Positions 16,585 through 24,945 of a stretch of DNA of 46,662 nt are shown piece after piece. Made by a program: the position numbers and the translations under genes. Origin of the DNA: an uncultured Candidatus Saccharibacteria bacterium. GTDB lineage: Bacteria; Patescibacteriota; Saccharimonadia; Saccharimonadales; Saccharimonadaceae. The stretch covers positions 1 through 46,662 of the forward strand of contig CARBES010000004.1 of assembly GCA_948944455.1 (NCBI GenBank). Direction: 5' to 3'. Numbering within the stretch: the stretch's first letter is position 1; each line of letters begins with the position of its first letter. The notes below the pieces were generated by a model. The model had not been told where the DNA came from. It was given only the letters and a program-made list of their open reading frames with translations, and ran no database searches.

Positions 16585-17730
16585 ATGATATTACTCGATC
16601 GTGTGACTAAGACCTATCCTGGCGACGGTGATCCCGTCTTGGATAATGTTTCTTTGCATATCGATCCGCATGAGTTCGTTTTTCTAGTTGGTAAATCCGG
16701 CGCTGGCAAATCTACTTTAATTAAAATGATCACAAAGGAAGAAGAACCAGACTCTGGTAAGATAGTGATTGGCGGAATCGATCTCGACTACATAAAACGC
16801 CGCCATGTACCACACTACCGTCGTCGTCTTGGTGTGGTTTTTCAGGATTATAAGTTGTTACCAACTCGTACAGTTTTCGAGAACGTTGCTTTTGCTCTAG
16901 AAATTGCCGGTGCTAGCAACCGCGAAATCGAGCGCACCGTGCCGAAAGTCCTCGACCTGGTCGGTCTTGAAAGCAAAGCCAATAAATTTCCGACTCATCT
17001 TTCTGGCGGCGAACGCCAGCGTGTCAGCATAGCCCGTAGTGTCGCTCGTCAGCCAAAGATTCTAATCGCCGATGAACCTACCGGCAATCTCGACAAACTA
17101 ACTAAAACCGAAATTATTGAATTACTACAAAGGATCAACGATCTAGGTACAACCCTATTAGTAACTACGCACGACGAAAGTATTGTTAATAATCTCAGTA
17201 AACGCGTTGTCACCCTTAAGGCTGGCAAAATCGTTGATGACCAAAAAGCTAATGGCGTTTATCGTCTCGACAGCGAACCGACGCCAAAAGAAACATCAGA
17301 ACCGAAGGCTACCCATACTCCAATCATTCAGCGCATTATCACCATGCGATCACGCAATAACCCTCAATCCAATAGTTATAGCATGCGCGTTGACAATGGC
17401 GCACCTCAGCCCAAAAATAACCCCCTCAACGGCGCCGTTCGCAGCACTAAAACTCCACCAAAAGCTAGCACAAACACAAAAGCAAAAACCGAAACCACCA
17501 AAACTCCTAAACCCACCAAGCCTGCTAAAGCAACCGTGCCTGCAAAAAGATATGATCGAGATTCTGCTAACCAATGGTACACCGCCAGCAAGCCACTCAA
17601 AGCCGCTCCCAAGCTAAGCAATCTTAGTCTTGGTCGAACTGTTAAACTCAAGCCTGCTCCAAGTATTAAACAAGTTGTCAAAAAATCACCTACGCATAAT
17701 ATTAAACCTAAACAAAAACGCGTCGTCTGA
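16585..17730 (+). CDS. ftsE: Cell division ATP-binding protein FtsE with a long C-terminal tail
   Basis: ATPase of the FtsEX complex that activates septal peptidoglycan hydrolases. Residues 1-218 are a standard FtsE: GDPVLDNVSLHI, Walker A GKSGAGKST (36-44), the Q-loop FQDYKLLPTRTVFENVAFAL, signature LSGGERQRVSIAR and Walker B ILIADEPTGNLD. The protein then continues for about 160 residues with a Thr/Lys/Pro-rich, apparently disordered and strongly basic tail (repeated TKTPKPTKPAK-like stretches), making it 381 residues against the usual 220-230. The tail is of unknown use; binding to DNA, to the acidic cell wall precursor pool or to FtsX is possible. Ends in tandem TGA TAG stops, 9 bp before ftsX. 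Confidence 0.95.
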   Translation: MILLDRVTKTYPGDGDPVLDNVSLHIDPHEFVFLVGKSGAGKSTLIKMITKEEEPDSGKIVIGGIDLDYIKRRHVPHYRRRLGVVFQDYKLLPTRTVFENVAFALEIAGASNREIERTVPKVLDLVGLESKANKFPTHLSGGERQRVSIARSVARQPKILIADEPTGNLDKLTKTEIIELLQRINDLGTTLLVTTHDESIVNNLSKRVVTLKAGKIVDDQKANGVYRLDSEPTPKETSEPKATHTPIIQRIITMRSRNNPQSNSYSMRVDNGAPQPKNNPLNGAVRSTKTPPKASTNTKAKTETTKTPKPTKPAKATVPAKRYDRDSANQWYTASKPLKAAPKLSNLSLGRTVKLKPAPSIKQVVKKSPTHNIKPKQKRVV

Positions 17731-17739
17731 TAGGGAATT

Positions 17740-18768
17740 ATGTCAAGAAACGATAAAAATAGCTCACTCCGCCAAAAACAAAAGGATAATATCCGCACGC
17801 TCGTTGAAAATAGTAGCGTCAGTAAAGTCCGTAGTGCTGGGCGCGTTGTTAAATATGGCGCCGCCAGTTTCAAACGCAATGTCTGGCTCTCAATTGCTGC
17901 AACTTTGGTTATGACAATTACTCTCCTAATCCTGCTAATCACTATCGGAGCCAGCCTAGTACTTAGTGCTACTGCTGACGCTATGCGCGAGAAAATCGAT
18001 ATTACACTTTACTTCCGCCCTGGCACCGATATCGAAACCCTAAACGAAATCGCCGAAATTATCAAAGGCGATGACAACATTCGCAGTATCGAAGTTTCTG
18101 ACTCGGCCAACGAGTTCCAGATCTACCTTGAAGAGAACAAGGACAATGCTGACCTAATGGATGTCTTACAGGATCCTACCATGAGTGAAATCATGTTAAA
18201 CACGATGCAATCCGTTATGCGCATTAAAGTGTACGATCCCGATCAACTCGAAACTCTTAAGAGTCTCGTGCAACGCTCAGAATTCATTCAGGCCAACATC
18301 GATCCCGAAAAAGAACAATCCTACGACGAAAATCGCGACGCAATCGCTACTATTAGTTCTTGGGCTAACTTGGCCAAAAACGGCGGCATCATCCTTGGCG
18401 CAATTTTCCTGGTTATTTCTATCTTAATGATCTTTAACACTATTCGCATGGCAATCTTCTCTCGCCGCGAAGAAATTTACATGATGAAGCTCGTTGGAGC
18501 CGACACTAGCTTTATTCGAGGACCATTCTTGGTTGAAGCTGAAATTTCCGGTGTAGTCTCTGGCGTCCTCGCCAGCACTGCTGCATATGCTATTTTCCGC
18601 CTACTTGCACCTTGGCTTATCGCAAAGAATATCGACATAGCCACGGTTGATCTCTATATGAATACTGGGCGCCTCGTGATAGTATATCTCGCTACAATCG
18701 CTATCGGTATTATTATTGGCGACATTTCCGCTCGTCTCGCTATGCAAAAATACCTCAAACAAGCCTAA
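17740..18768 (+). CDS. ftsX: Cell division protein FtsX
   Basis: Permease-like partner of FtsE that passes conformational change to a hydrolase outside the membrane. Topology is typical: a basic cytoplasmic N-terminus of about 50 residues, helix 1 (about 53-75, LSIAATLVMTITLLILLIT), a large extracytoplasmic domain (IDITLYFRPGTDIETLNEIAEI onwards, about 80-205), and three more helices near 210-235, 265-290 and 310-330. The conserved EEIYMMKLVGA coupling segment lies between helices 2 and 3. 342 residues, normal for the family. The next gene encodes a coiled-coil CHAP hydrolase, the expected target of FtsEX. Confidence 0.95.
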   Translation: MSRNDKNSSLRQKQKDNIRTLVENSSVSKVRSAGRVVKYGAASFKRNVWLSIAATLVMTITLLILLITIGASLVLSATADAMREKIDITLYFRPGTDIETLNEIAEIIKGDDNIRSIEVSDSANEFQIYLEENKDNADLMDVLQDPTMSEIMLNTMQSVMRIKVYDPDQLETLKSLVQRSEFIQANIDPEKEQSYDENRDAIATISSWANLAKNGGIILGAIFLVISILMIFNTIRMAIFSRREEIYMMKLVGADTSFIRGPFLVEAEISGVVSGVLASTAAYAIFRLLAPWLIAKNIDIATVDLYMNTGRLVIVYLATIAIGIIIGDISARLAMQKYLKQA

Positions 18769-18807
18769 GTTGCTCTTTCTTATTTACTTTTAAGCATAAA
18801 CGTGATA

Positions 18808-18813
18808 TATAAT
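18808..18813 (+). promoter_or_regulatory. -10 box of the CHAP hydrolase gene, leaderless
   Basis: TATAAT ends 6 nt before the ATG at 18820; no ribosome site is visible. Confidence 0.75.
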
Positions 18814-18819
18814 AGATGT

Positions 18820-19977
18820 ATGACTAAGCAAAAACACAAAACTATTGGACTCCGCAAGACTATCGCAATTTTCGCCGTCGCACTAACCTTTTTGGCTACA
18901 GAAACAGTGTTTCTAAACGACTCCGAACCAGCCCAGGCCGCTTACCCGGCCGGTTGCGTAACACAGGTTTGTCGCGAGGCCGCCGACCGCGCCAGCGCTT
19001 CCGAAGCCCGCGCCAAGGAGCTTGCCGCTAGTGCTAAAACCCTTGAAGGAGAAGTTGCACGCCTCAATGCGGAAATTGTCGCTCTTGAAGACGAAATTGC
19101 CCGTAATCAAGCTATCGCAAATGACTTAAACGAGCAAATCATTCTTAATACTGAAAAACTAAATTCTCAGCAAGTCGCACTCGCAAAACTACTTGTCGAC
19201 ATGCACTTTGAGCCAGAAGTCGACCCGATCACGATGCTAGCTAGCAGCCAGTCACTCGGTGATTTCGCCGAAAAACAGTCTCGTCAAAGTAATGCACAAA
19301 ATCAAATCACTACTTCTGCCAAGGCAATTCGCCTATTGAAAGAGGAACTAGAAAAACAAAAAGAAAGCGTTGACGCGCTCATTGCTAGTTCTGAAATCAG
19401 TCGCGATCAAATTACCGCTCGTCGCAACGAACAAGCTGCACTTATCTCTAAATACGAAAATGATTCCGATGCTTATGAACGGGATTCATTTGAGGCTCGC
19501 GAAATTATGCAACGTGAAATCGCCGCCGAAATCGCCCGTTACAATAGCTCCGGTGTCGTTGGCGAAGGATACAACTCCTATCCTTGGGCTAATCGCTGTC
19601 CACAAGATAACGTTGGCTACATTGTGGTCGGTGGCTACGTCTGCCAATGTACGAGTTATGCCGGTTGGAAAGCTCAAGAGTATTATGGCATTTACATCTC
19701 ATCATGGGGCAACGCTCGTGACTGGGGCTATTCCGCTCAACGTCAAGGTTATGTTGTAGACGACAAACCCGCAGCGCATACTATCGCGTACAACACAACC
19801 GGAGCTTACGGTCACGTTATGTGGGTCGAAAGCGTAAATGCTAACGGCACCATCAATCTCACCGAGTATAACAATTATGCCAGCTCAAAGAGCGGTCTCC
19901 CTGGCGACTTTGGTGCCCGCTACAATGTTAATCCTTCGCTTTACCGTTATATTCATCTCGATCAGCGTTTATGGTAG
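18820..19977 (+). CDS. PcsB-like secreted peptidoglycan hydrolase (coiled coil plus CHAP)
   Basis: Probable effector of FtsEX in septum splitting. Residues 1-40 are a signal peptide ending in EPAQA before AYPAG. Residues about 45-245 form a long charged coiled coil (EGEVARLNAEIVALEDEIAR and similar), the part that docks on FtsX in PcsB/EnvC-type proteins. Residues about 250-385 are a CHAP domain with the catalytic Cys in CQCTSYAGW (Cys277) and His in YGHVMWVES (His332). The order ftsE-ftsX-hydrolase mirrors the system in Gram-positive bacteria. An ATG at 18820 is chosen because the -10 box precedes it by 6 nt; an upstream in-frame ATG at 18802 lies within the promoter. Confidence 0.92.
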   Translation: MTKQKHKTIGLRKTIAIFAVALTFLATETVFLNDSEPAQAAYPAGCVTQVCREAADRASASEARAKELAASAKTLEGEVARLNAEIVALEDEIARNQAIANDLNEQIILNTEKLNSQQVALAKLLVDMHFEPEVDPITMLASSQSLGDFAEKQSRQSNAQNQITTSAKAIRLLKEELEKQKESVDALIASSEISRDQITARRNEQAALISKYENDSDAYERDSFEAREIMQREIAAEIARYNSSGVVGEGYNSYPWANRCPQDNVGYIVVGGYVCQCTSYAGWKAQEYYGIYISSWGNARDWGYSAQRQGYVVDDKPAAHTIAYNTTGAYGHVMWVESVNANGTINLTEYNNYASSKSGLPGDFGARYNVNPSLYRYIHLDQRLW

Positions 19978-20006
19978 GTCTATAAAGACTTAAAATATGC
20001 TAAGTT

Positions 20007-20039
20007 TAGTTAATGTTGTGTTTTTTACAACATTAACTA
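20007..20039. repeat. Perfect 13-bp palindrome with GTTTTTT loop
   Basis: Two 13-bp arms (TAGTTAATGTTGT and its reverse complement) enclose a 7-nt loop. It lies 30 bp after the CHAP hydrolase stop and just upstream of the -10 of the S41 protease gene. It shares the GTTGT...ACAAC core with sites at 13451, 25365 and 39021. It could be an operator or a terminator-like hairpin. Confidence 0.8.
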
Positions 20040-20050
20040 CCTAAAACTTA

Positions 20051-20059
20051 TGCTAAAAT
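20051..20059 (+). promoter_or_regulatory. Extended -10 promoter of the S41 protease gene, leaderless
   Basis: TGCTAAAAT ends 6 nt before the ATG at 20066. Its -35 region falls inside the palindrome at 20007-20039, so a protein bound there would block it. Confidence 0.7.
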
Positions 20060-20065
20060 AGTCCT

Positions 20066-21253
20066 ATGGTAAAAACTTGGGAAGAACGAAAAGTCAGCCT
20101 AGGTGGCGCAATTATTGGCGCTGTCGCCACCTTAGCTATTGGTATTTTTGTTGGCCTAAACTGGAGTAATTTTGCAGCCAATTTCTTACCCTACCTTGGC
20201 TTTCAAACAAAACATACCAACGACTGGTCTTCGCTGGACGAAGTTTACTCGGCACTAGTGAATAACTACGATGGCGACATTGATCGCTTAGCACTCGTTG
20301 AGGGCGCAAAAAAAGGCATGGCTGAAGCCGTTGGTGATATATATACTGCCTACATGACTCGCGAAGAAGCTAAAGAATACGAAGCTCTGCTCCACGGTGA
20401 TATTGGCGCCGGGATTGGCGTAGAAATGGCCCTTCGTGACGGCTATGTTCGGATTCTTCGTACTTTGCCCGACAATCCAGCCGGAAAAGCCGGAGTAAAG
20501 GCTGGTGACATTATCTACAAAATTGATGGCGAAGAAGTTTACGACAAAACATCCGATTATATTTCTTCCAAACTTCGTGGCGATGCTGGTACTTCCGTAA
20601 AACTTACCGTCGTACGTGACGGCGAAGAAAAAGAATTTACTCTCACACGTGAAACGATCAATAACGTTTCTGCCTATGTTGACTACGAAGGCTCAACCGC
20701 CATTATTACAGTAACGCGCTTTGATACCGACACCGGCACACTTGTTCAGAATATTGTCAATAAAGAATTCGCAAATAAGGGAATCGAAAAAGTTATTCTT
20801 GATCTACGCGGTAACGGCGGTGGTTATGTCTCCGCTGCCAAAGATTTGCTTTCGCTATGGGTTAACGGCGAAGTAGTTCTCGTCCAAAAAAGTAACGGTC
20901 GTACCGTCAACACTACCTACGCTAACCGTAATCAAGCTAAGCTTGCCGACATGGAGACCATTGTGCTGGTGGATGGAAGCACGGCTTCAGCTTCCGAAAT
21001 TGTTGCCGGCGCACTCAAAGATTACAATAAAGCCACTATTATTGGCGAGACCACTTACGGTAAGGGTGTCGTCCAAACTCTTCTTGATTTATCCGGCGGA
21101 ACCATGCTTAAGGTCACCACTGCTAGTTGGTATACTCCGAGTGGCCAAACCATTAATGGTGAAGGAATTAAACCTGATATCGAAGTAGAACGCACCTACG
21201 ATGATATCAACCATAATCGTGATCCCCAGCTTGAAGCAGCTAAGAAACAATAG
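20066..21253 (+). CDS. S41 family C-terminal processing protease
   Basis: A membrane-anchored serine protease of 395 residues acting outside the membrane. A single N-terminal helix (about 13-38, LGGAIIGAVATLAIGIFVGL) anchors it. A PDZ domain occupies about 105-190 (IGVEMALRDGYVRILRTLP, AGKAGVKAGDIIYKIDGEEV). The catalytic core has VILDLRGNGGGYVSAA, the nucleophile motif GSTASASEIVAGALKDY (about 304-320) and the general base lysine in TTYGKGVVQT (Lys333). Such proteases trim or degrade envelope proteins; in several bacteria they control cell wall hydrolases, which fits its position directly after the FtsEX-hydrolase genes. Confidence 0.94.
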   Translation: MVKTWEERKVSLGGAIIGAVATLAIGIFVGLNWSNFAANFLPYLGFQTKHTNDWSSLDEVYSALVNNYDGDIDRLALVEGAKKGMAEAVGDIYTAYMTREEAKEYEALLHGDIGAGIGVEMALRDGYVRILRTLPDNPAGKAGVKAGDIIYKIDGEEVYDKTSDYISSKLRGDAGTSVKLTVVRDGEEKEFTLTRETINNVSAYVDYEGSTAIITVTRFDTDTGTLVQNIVNKEFANKGIEKVILDLRGNGGGYVSAAKDLLSLWVNGEVVLVQKSNGRTVNTTYANRNQAKLADMETIVLVDGSTASASEIVAGALKDYNKATIIGETTYGKGVVQTLLDLSGGTMLKVTTASWYTPSGQTINGEGIKPDIEVERTYDDINHNRDPQLEAAKKQ

Positions 21254-21325
21254 GAAATGGATCTAGCCCCTTCAAACACGGCCCTAGAAAATACATACAC
21301 ATAGCAAGGCTAGAGGCTATTTACA

Positions 21326-21334
21326 TGGTATAAT
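21326..21334 (+). promoter_or_regulatory. Extended -10 promoter of the glutaredoxin gene, leaderless
   Basis: TGGTATAAT ends 6 nt before the ATG at 21341. Confidence 0.75.
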
Positions 21335-21340
21335 AGATAT

Positions 21341-21568
21341 ATGATTAAAGTCTATACTACTCAAACCTGCCCTTATTGCCATGCCCTTATGGACTGGCTC
21401 GAGAAACAAAATATCCCTTATCAAGAAGTTGATGCAACTAGCATGCCTGATATCAACGTCGTTCCGGTTACCGAAATCGGCGAAAAACGTATTGTTGGTT
21501 TTGACCGCCCCGCAATTAAGCAAGCTCTCGCTGAACTCGAAAATTCTACAAATAATAAGGTCGCCTAA
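21341..21568 (+). CDS. Glutaredoxin-like protein
   Basis: A 75-residue thiol-disulfide oxidoreductase. The redox motif is CPYC (residues 10-13, in TTQTCPYCHALMDWL), followed by the cis-proline segment NVVPVTEIG and the glycine-rich IVGFDRPAIKQAL. The size and motifs resemble NrdH/YruB-type small glutaredoxins that reduce target proteins directly through the general thiol pool. It has its own leaderless promoter and is followed after 21 bp by an alpha/beta hydrolase gene. Its electron donor is not visible in the window. Confidence 0.9.
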   Translation: MIKVYTTQTCPYCHALMDWLEKQNIPYQEVDATSMPDINVVPVTEIGEKRIVGFDRPAIKQALAELENSTNNKVA

Positions 21569-21589
21569 AGGCCCAATTGATTCAGAAGT

Positions 21590-22360
21590 ATGGATAAGTC
21601 CAGCTCCGGTATACTAACGGGCTCCTTAGTCAGCGAAAAACCCGATCTAATTCTAATCCATGGCTTTCGTGGCTCACCGATCGGACTACAGGCAATTAGT
21701 GAGCATCTTAAAAAAGCTGGCTACACTGTACATGTGCCAGCAATTCCACCATTCGGCGGTGCAACGATGTTGACTAGCTATACTGCAGACAGCTATGCCA
21801 AATACATTGCTGATTATATTGATGGGCATCATCTTAATCGTCCCATACTTATCGGACACTCGATGGGATCAATCATCGCCGCCGCCACTGGCGCAAATTA
21901 TCCCGAAAAAATCAACCATAAGCTCGTGCTCATGTCCCCAATCTCAGTCAAGACTGCCAAGCCCTTCACGCTCGTTGCGCCACTCTCATCGGTAGTACCA
22001 CGTCGCGTTGTCGACTATATTACGACGCGTTTTCTCTTTGTGCCAAATAACCGCGCACTCTTTCGTCAGACCCTTGATACTACTAACCTCTGTAGCGCCG
22101 ACCACCCGCCCAGTCGCCGCGCCATGGCTAAAGCTACCTATTTCTCAGCCCATTCCGCCGTCTCCGATTTCTCGCCTCGTCAAAAAATTCTTCTACTTGC
22201 TGGCGACCAAGACCGGCTAGTTAGAAAACGCAATACCACCACTCTCGCTAAAGCCCTTCAAGCCGAACTAGTTTTCATCCCCGGCTCAGGCCACCTTCAT
22301 AACTACGAGAAACCCACCGAAACTGCCGAAGCCATTATCAAATTCCTTACAAAAGATTAA
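21590..22360 (+). CDS. Alpha/beta hydrolase
   Basis: A 256-residue cytoplasmic hydrolase without signal peptide. It has the LILIHGFRGSPIGLQAISEHL oxyanion region, the nucleophile elbow GHSMGS (Ser about 90), an acid in LLLAGDQDRLV (about 207) and the catalytic His in PGSGHLHNYE. The lid region between strands is short and carries Arg/Ala-rich sequence. The fold resembles monoglyceride lipase/carboxylesterase types, but the substrate cannot be told. It is probably co-transcribed with the glutaredoxin. Confidence 0.85.
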   Translation: MDKSSSGILTGSLVSEKPDLILIHGFRGSPIGLQAISEHLKKAGYTVHVPAIPPFGGATMLTSYTADSYAKYIADYIDGHHLNRPILIGHSMGSIIAAATGANYPEKINHKLVLMSPISVKTAKPFTLVAPLSSVVPRRVVDYITTRFLFVPNNRALFRQTLDTTNLCSADHPPSRRAMAKATYFSAHSAVSDFSPRQKILLLAGDQDRLVRKRNTTTLAKALQAELVFIPGSGHLHNYEKPTETAEAIIKFLTKD

Positions 22361-22381
22361 CTTCCATAATCTCTCCTTAAG

Positions 22382-22416
22382 AAAAACGGCCCCGACTAAA
22401 ACCGGGACCGTTTGTC
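22382..22416 (-). terminator. Terminator between convergent genes, best in the minus direction
   Basis: An 11-bp GC-rich stem with one mismatch (AAACGGCCCCG / CGGGACCGTTT) and an 8-nt loop. Its minus-strand U-tract (GTTTTTC) is good, the plus-strand one short. It ends the membrane-anchored hydrolase gene and may help end the plus-strand gene. Confidence 0.75.
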
Positions 22417-22440
22417 GGTAGAGAGGGGGATTTATGGCTT

Positions 22441-23349
22441 TTAGCCGTCAGCGGACAAAATCTCGGTCGCACGCCTAAACGCAACACGGTATTGATCGGC
22501 GTAAACTGCTGTACCGGCATGGTCAGCATCAATAGTAATAATGTAATTGTCCGGCGTTAGCATATACAGTTTTCTGATCATCTGGTTATCCAAAAACTGA
22601 TCGCGTTCGCTTAAGATTACGACATCCGCCCTCGGCGCGCTGACTGGTTGACGACCAGCTGTAATAGCTACTAATTGGTCCGCCAAAAGAATCGATGAGT
22701 ATTTCCAATTTCGTCCCGGTGCTGTCGTATCTACGCCCGACATTGGAATAATCGGCAGCAGGCTAACCCAACCCAACAGATGCTCACCTAAAATTGTGCA
22801 TAAACCCTGCGCCAAAGTTTCATAGCCCTGAAAGTTTGGCTTCAAACAGATTGGCGATGTGCAAGGATTAATCAAAACAACCTTCACAGTACCCGCCGAC
22901 GCTAGAGTGTCTACCCAGTTGGCTACTTGACCACCTACCGATACTGCCCAAATACGGACTTCTGGGCGATCACTTGATGTTCTTGCCGAGTTATTCAGCC
23001 CACGGTCCAAGCAGCGCAATGCAATATCTATCCGAATACTCTCAGCCGCTCGTCGTGGTTCCCAACCAGTACTTCTAAAATTCACAGCAATCACCGTACC
23101 CTCGAAATCATCCTTATAGGCATGGAAGACCGTATCTGCTTGATTCAGAAGTCCAGCTATCACATAGTTGACAACATTAGAGCACGGATCCTCTTTCAAA
23201 ACAACCAGATCAGCACATTTGCTCGTGCTCTGCGCGCGCATCCAGTTGAACGTCACGATGTTGAGCAATTCTAACAACAATAGAATCGTCACCCACCTTC
23301 GCCCCCTTTTTCGTTTTCGTTTTAACTCTCGCCTTGGCTTTTCCAACAA
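22441..23349 (-). CDS. Membrane-anchored alpha/beta-hydrolase-fold protein
   Basis: A 302-residue protein starting with a strongly basic segment (EKPRRELKRKRKRGRR) and one transmembrane helix (about 18-34), leaving the rest outside the cell. The extracytoplasmic domain has an alpha/beta-hydrolase order: a loop near FRSTGWEPRRAAESIR, a putative nucleophile in AVSVGGQ (Ser137), an acid in ILSERDQFLDN and His in TIDADHAGTAVY. Several Cys residues (KCADL, DPCSN, INPCTSPICLK) could form disulfides. The start is TTG, supported by an AGGGGG ribosome site and the lack of an in-frame ATG. A consensus promoter lies about 110 bp upstream. Substrate unknown. Confidence 0.7.
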   Translation of the reverse strand: MLEKPRRELKRKRKRGRRWVTILLLLELLNIVTFNWMRAQSTSKCADLVVLKEDPCSNVVNYVIAGLLNQADTVFHAYKDDFEGTVIAVNFRSTGWEPRRAAESIRIDIALRCLDRGLNNSARTSSDRPEVRIWAVSVGGQVANWVDTLASAGTVKVVLINPCTSPICLKPNFQGYETLAQGLCTILGEHLLGWVSLLPIIPMSGVDTTAPGRNWKYSSILLADQLVAITAGRQPVSAPRADVVILSERDQFLDNQMIRKLYMLTPDNYIITIDADHAGTAVYADQYRVAFRRATEILSADG

Positions 23350-23461
23350 ACATACCCCCTAATTATGAATATTTCGTGCCTTATCCTCTCCTCTCAAAAT
23401 GTTCCAGAACAGTACTCCTTCGCCACCGCGACCCACCAAGAAAAATGCCGCCTCTCTTTTC

Positions 23462-23490
23462 ATTGTAGCATACTTACTACAAAATGTCAA
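23462..23490 (-). promoter_or_regulatory. Consensus sigma70 promoter
   Basis: On the minus strand TTGACA (23485-23490), 17 bp, TACAAT (23462-23467). It serves the membrane-anchored hydrolase and implies an untranslated leader of roughly 105 nt. Confidence 0.85.
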
Positions 23491-23500
23491 GCACCATCCC

Positions 23501-24796
23501 TTAGGACCTACGGCGCCAAAACCAGCGTTTTTTAGGCAATTCTTTACCCTTTAGCCGAATAGCTTCTTCGTAAATTTCCACAAAACGCCGTAAAGTGCGA
23601 TTTAAATCATGTTTTTTTGCAATTTCGAGGCTTTTAGCACCATATTTCTCCTGAATCTTTTCGTCAGTCAAAATCCTCACAAATGCCTTGGTCATTTCTT
23701 CGGTCTGTCGCGGGTTACAAAGTATCCCATTCTTCCGATTTTGACAAAGTTCGCGCACTGCTCCCGCATCCACCGCCACTAGCGGCAACCCTGTCGCTGC
23801 TGCCTCAATCAAAACAATCCCTTGCGTCTCTGTCTCACTCGCCGTCGCAAACAATGTTGCAGAGCGGTAGATATCTATAATATCCAACGACATTATTCGG
23901 CCAGGAAACTTTACGTTTTTCTCTATTCCTAAAGCTTTTACTAAGTCAACCAAATGTTGGCGATCGGTCCCATCCCCCACAATCACTAGCTCCGCTTCAG
24001 GCACCTTTTCTAAAACTCCTGCAAACGCCGACACAACATTACTAATGCTTTTTTCCGGATCCACCCGTCCTACATATAATACCCGTGGTTTTTTCGGTTC
24101 AAGATGATACTTTTTTAGATTTTTCGCTTTTGCTTTACCTGGAGTGAACTGTGCTAAATCCACTCCATTCGATAAAGGCTCTACGGTTACATCAAAATGT
24201 CGCCGATTTTTTGGCACCAAGTCATCAATTGCCATTTCGGTCGGCATCGTAGCATATTCCGAATGTTTCAAAAAACTCGCCATATACATTCTCAATATCG
24301 CATCGAGTGGTCTCTTGATTGGTTTTAGTAGCTTCACTTGGCTAGTCAAATTATCCGGGTACGCATGGCCAGTGCTTACTAGCGGGATATCATACTTCTT
24401 AACATAGCGCATTGCCGCAATCGCAATCATTTCTGCCGTTTGATTATGGATCACGTCCGGATGAAATTTATTCAAAGCTTTCTTCAGCTCTGGATATGGG
24501 TCCACTGTAATCCAAAGTCCATGCCGATAAGCTAATCGCGGCAGCTTCACGCTCAAAATCTTCTTATTTTCTGGCACATCATTAATCTGATCCGGATAAA
24601 ACGGAAATCGAATTGAACGCAGATAGACCGTCGTTACTCCATCTTTTTTTGTGCGATGCCGCTTTCCGGTAAAACTTGGGCAAATCACCATTACCTCATG
24701 TCCTTGCTTAGCCAACCCCTTAGCCAAATTATGGGCAAAAACCGCCACACCATTTGTCATTGGGTAATATAAATCCGAGGTGATTGCAATACGCAT
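23501..24796 (-). CDS. Glycosyltransferase family 4 (GT-B)
   Basis: A 431-residue retaining glycosyltransferase. The N-terminus MRIAITSDLYYPMTNGVAVF with the glycine loop, a DVIHNQTAEMIAIAAM segment, LYVGRVDPEKSISNVVSAF at the start of the nucleotide-sugar domain, and the EX7E motif in ASETETQGIVLIEAAATGLPLVA (about 330-352) are all GT4 features. The sequence resembles diacylglycerol glucosyltransferases and related glycolipid enzymes, which would fit a cell-envelope role, but acceptor specificity is a guess. A basic C-terminal WFWRRRS tail may help membrane association. A TATAAT 10 nt upstream of the ATG gives a leader of only a few bases; GTG at 24802 is an alternative start. Confidence 0.9.
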   Translation of the reverse strand: MRIAITSDLYYPMTNGVAVFAHNLAKGLAKQGHEVMVICPSFTGKRHRTKKDGVTTVYLRSIRFPFYPDQINDVPENKKILSVKLPRLAYRHGLWITVDPYPELKKALNKFHPDVIHNQTAEMIAIAAMRYVKKYDIPLVSTGHAYPDNLTSQVKLLKPIKRPLDAILRMYMASFLKHSEYATMPTEMAIDDLVPKNRRHFDVTVEPLSNGVDLAQFTPGKAKAKNLKKYHLEPKKPRVLYVGRVDPEKSISNVVSAFAGVLEKVPEAELVIVGDGTDRQHLVDLVKALGIEKNVKFPGRIMSLDIIDIYRSATLFATASETETQGIVLIEAAATGLPLVAVDAGAVRELCQNRKNGILCNPRQTEEMTKAFVRILTDEKIQEKYGAKSLEIAKKHDLNRTLRRFVEIYEEAIRLKGKELPKKRWFWRRRS

Positions 24797-24806
24797 ATTC
24801 ACTCAT

Positions 24807-24812
24807 ATTATA
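24807..24812 (-). promoter_or_regulatory. -10 box of the GT4 gene
   Basis: On the minus strand TGCTATAAT, ending 10 nt before the ATG at 24796 and 4 nt before a GTG at 24802; the mRNA should be leaderless or nearly so. Confidence 0.65.
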
Positions 24813-24930
24813 GCATATTTCGTCGTATCTAACCTCAGGTTATTTGCACCGTAACAGGAAACGGTGAGCGAAGAACGTTATCTAGTATTCCTCCAAGCGC
24901 GACGAAATTACAGTACGAGTCAAAAGCCCA

Positions 24931-24939
24931 TGCTATAAT
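24931..24939 (+). promoter_or_regulatory. Extended -10 promoter of smpB, leaderless
   Basis: TGCTATAAT ends 6 nt before the smpB ATG. Confidence 0.8.
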
Positions 24940-24945
24940 ATAAAC

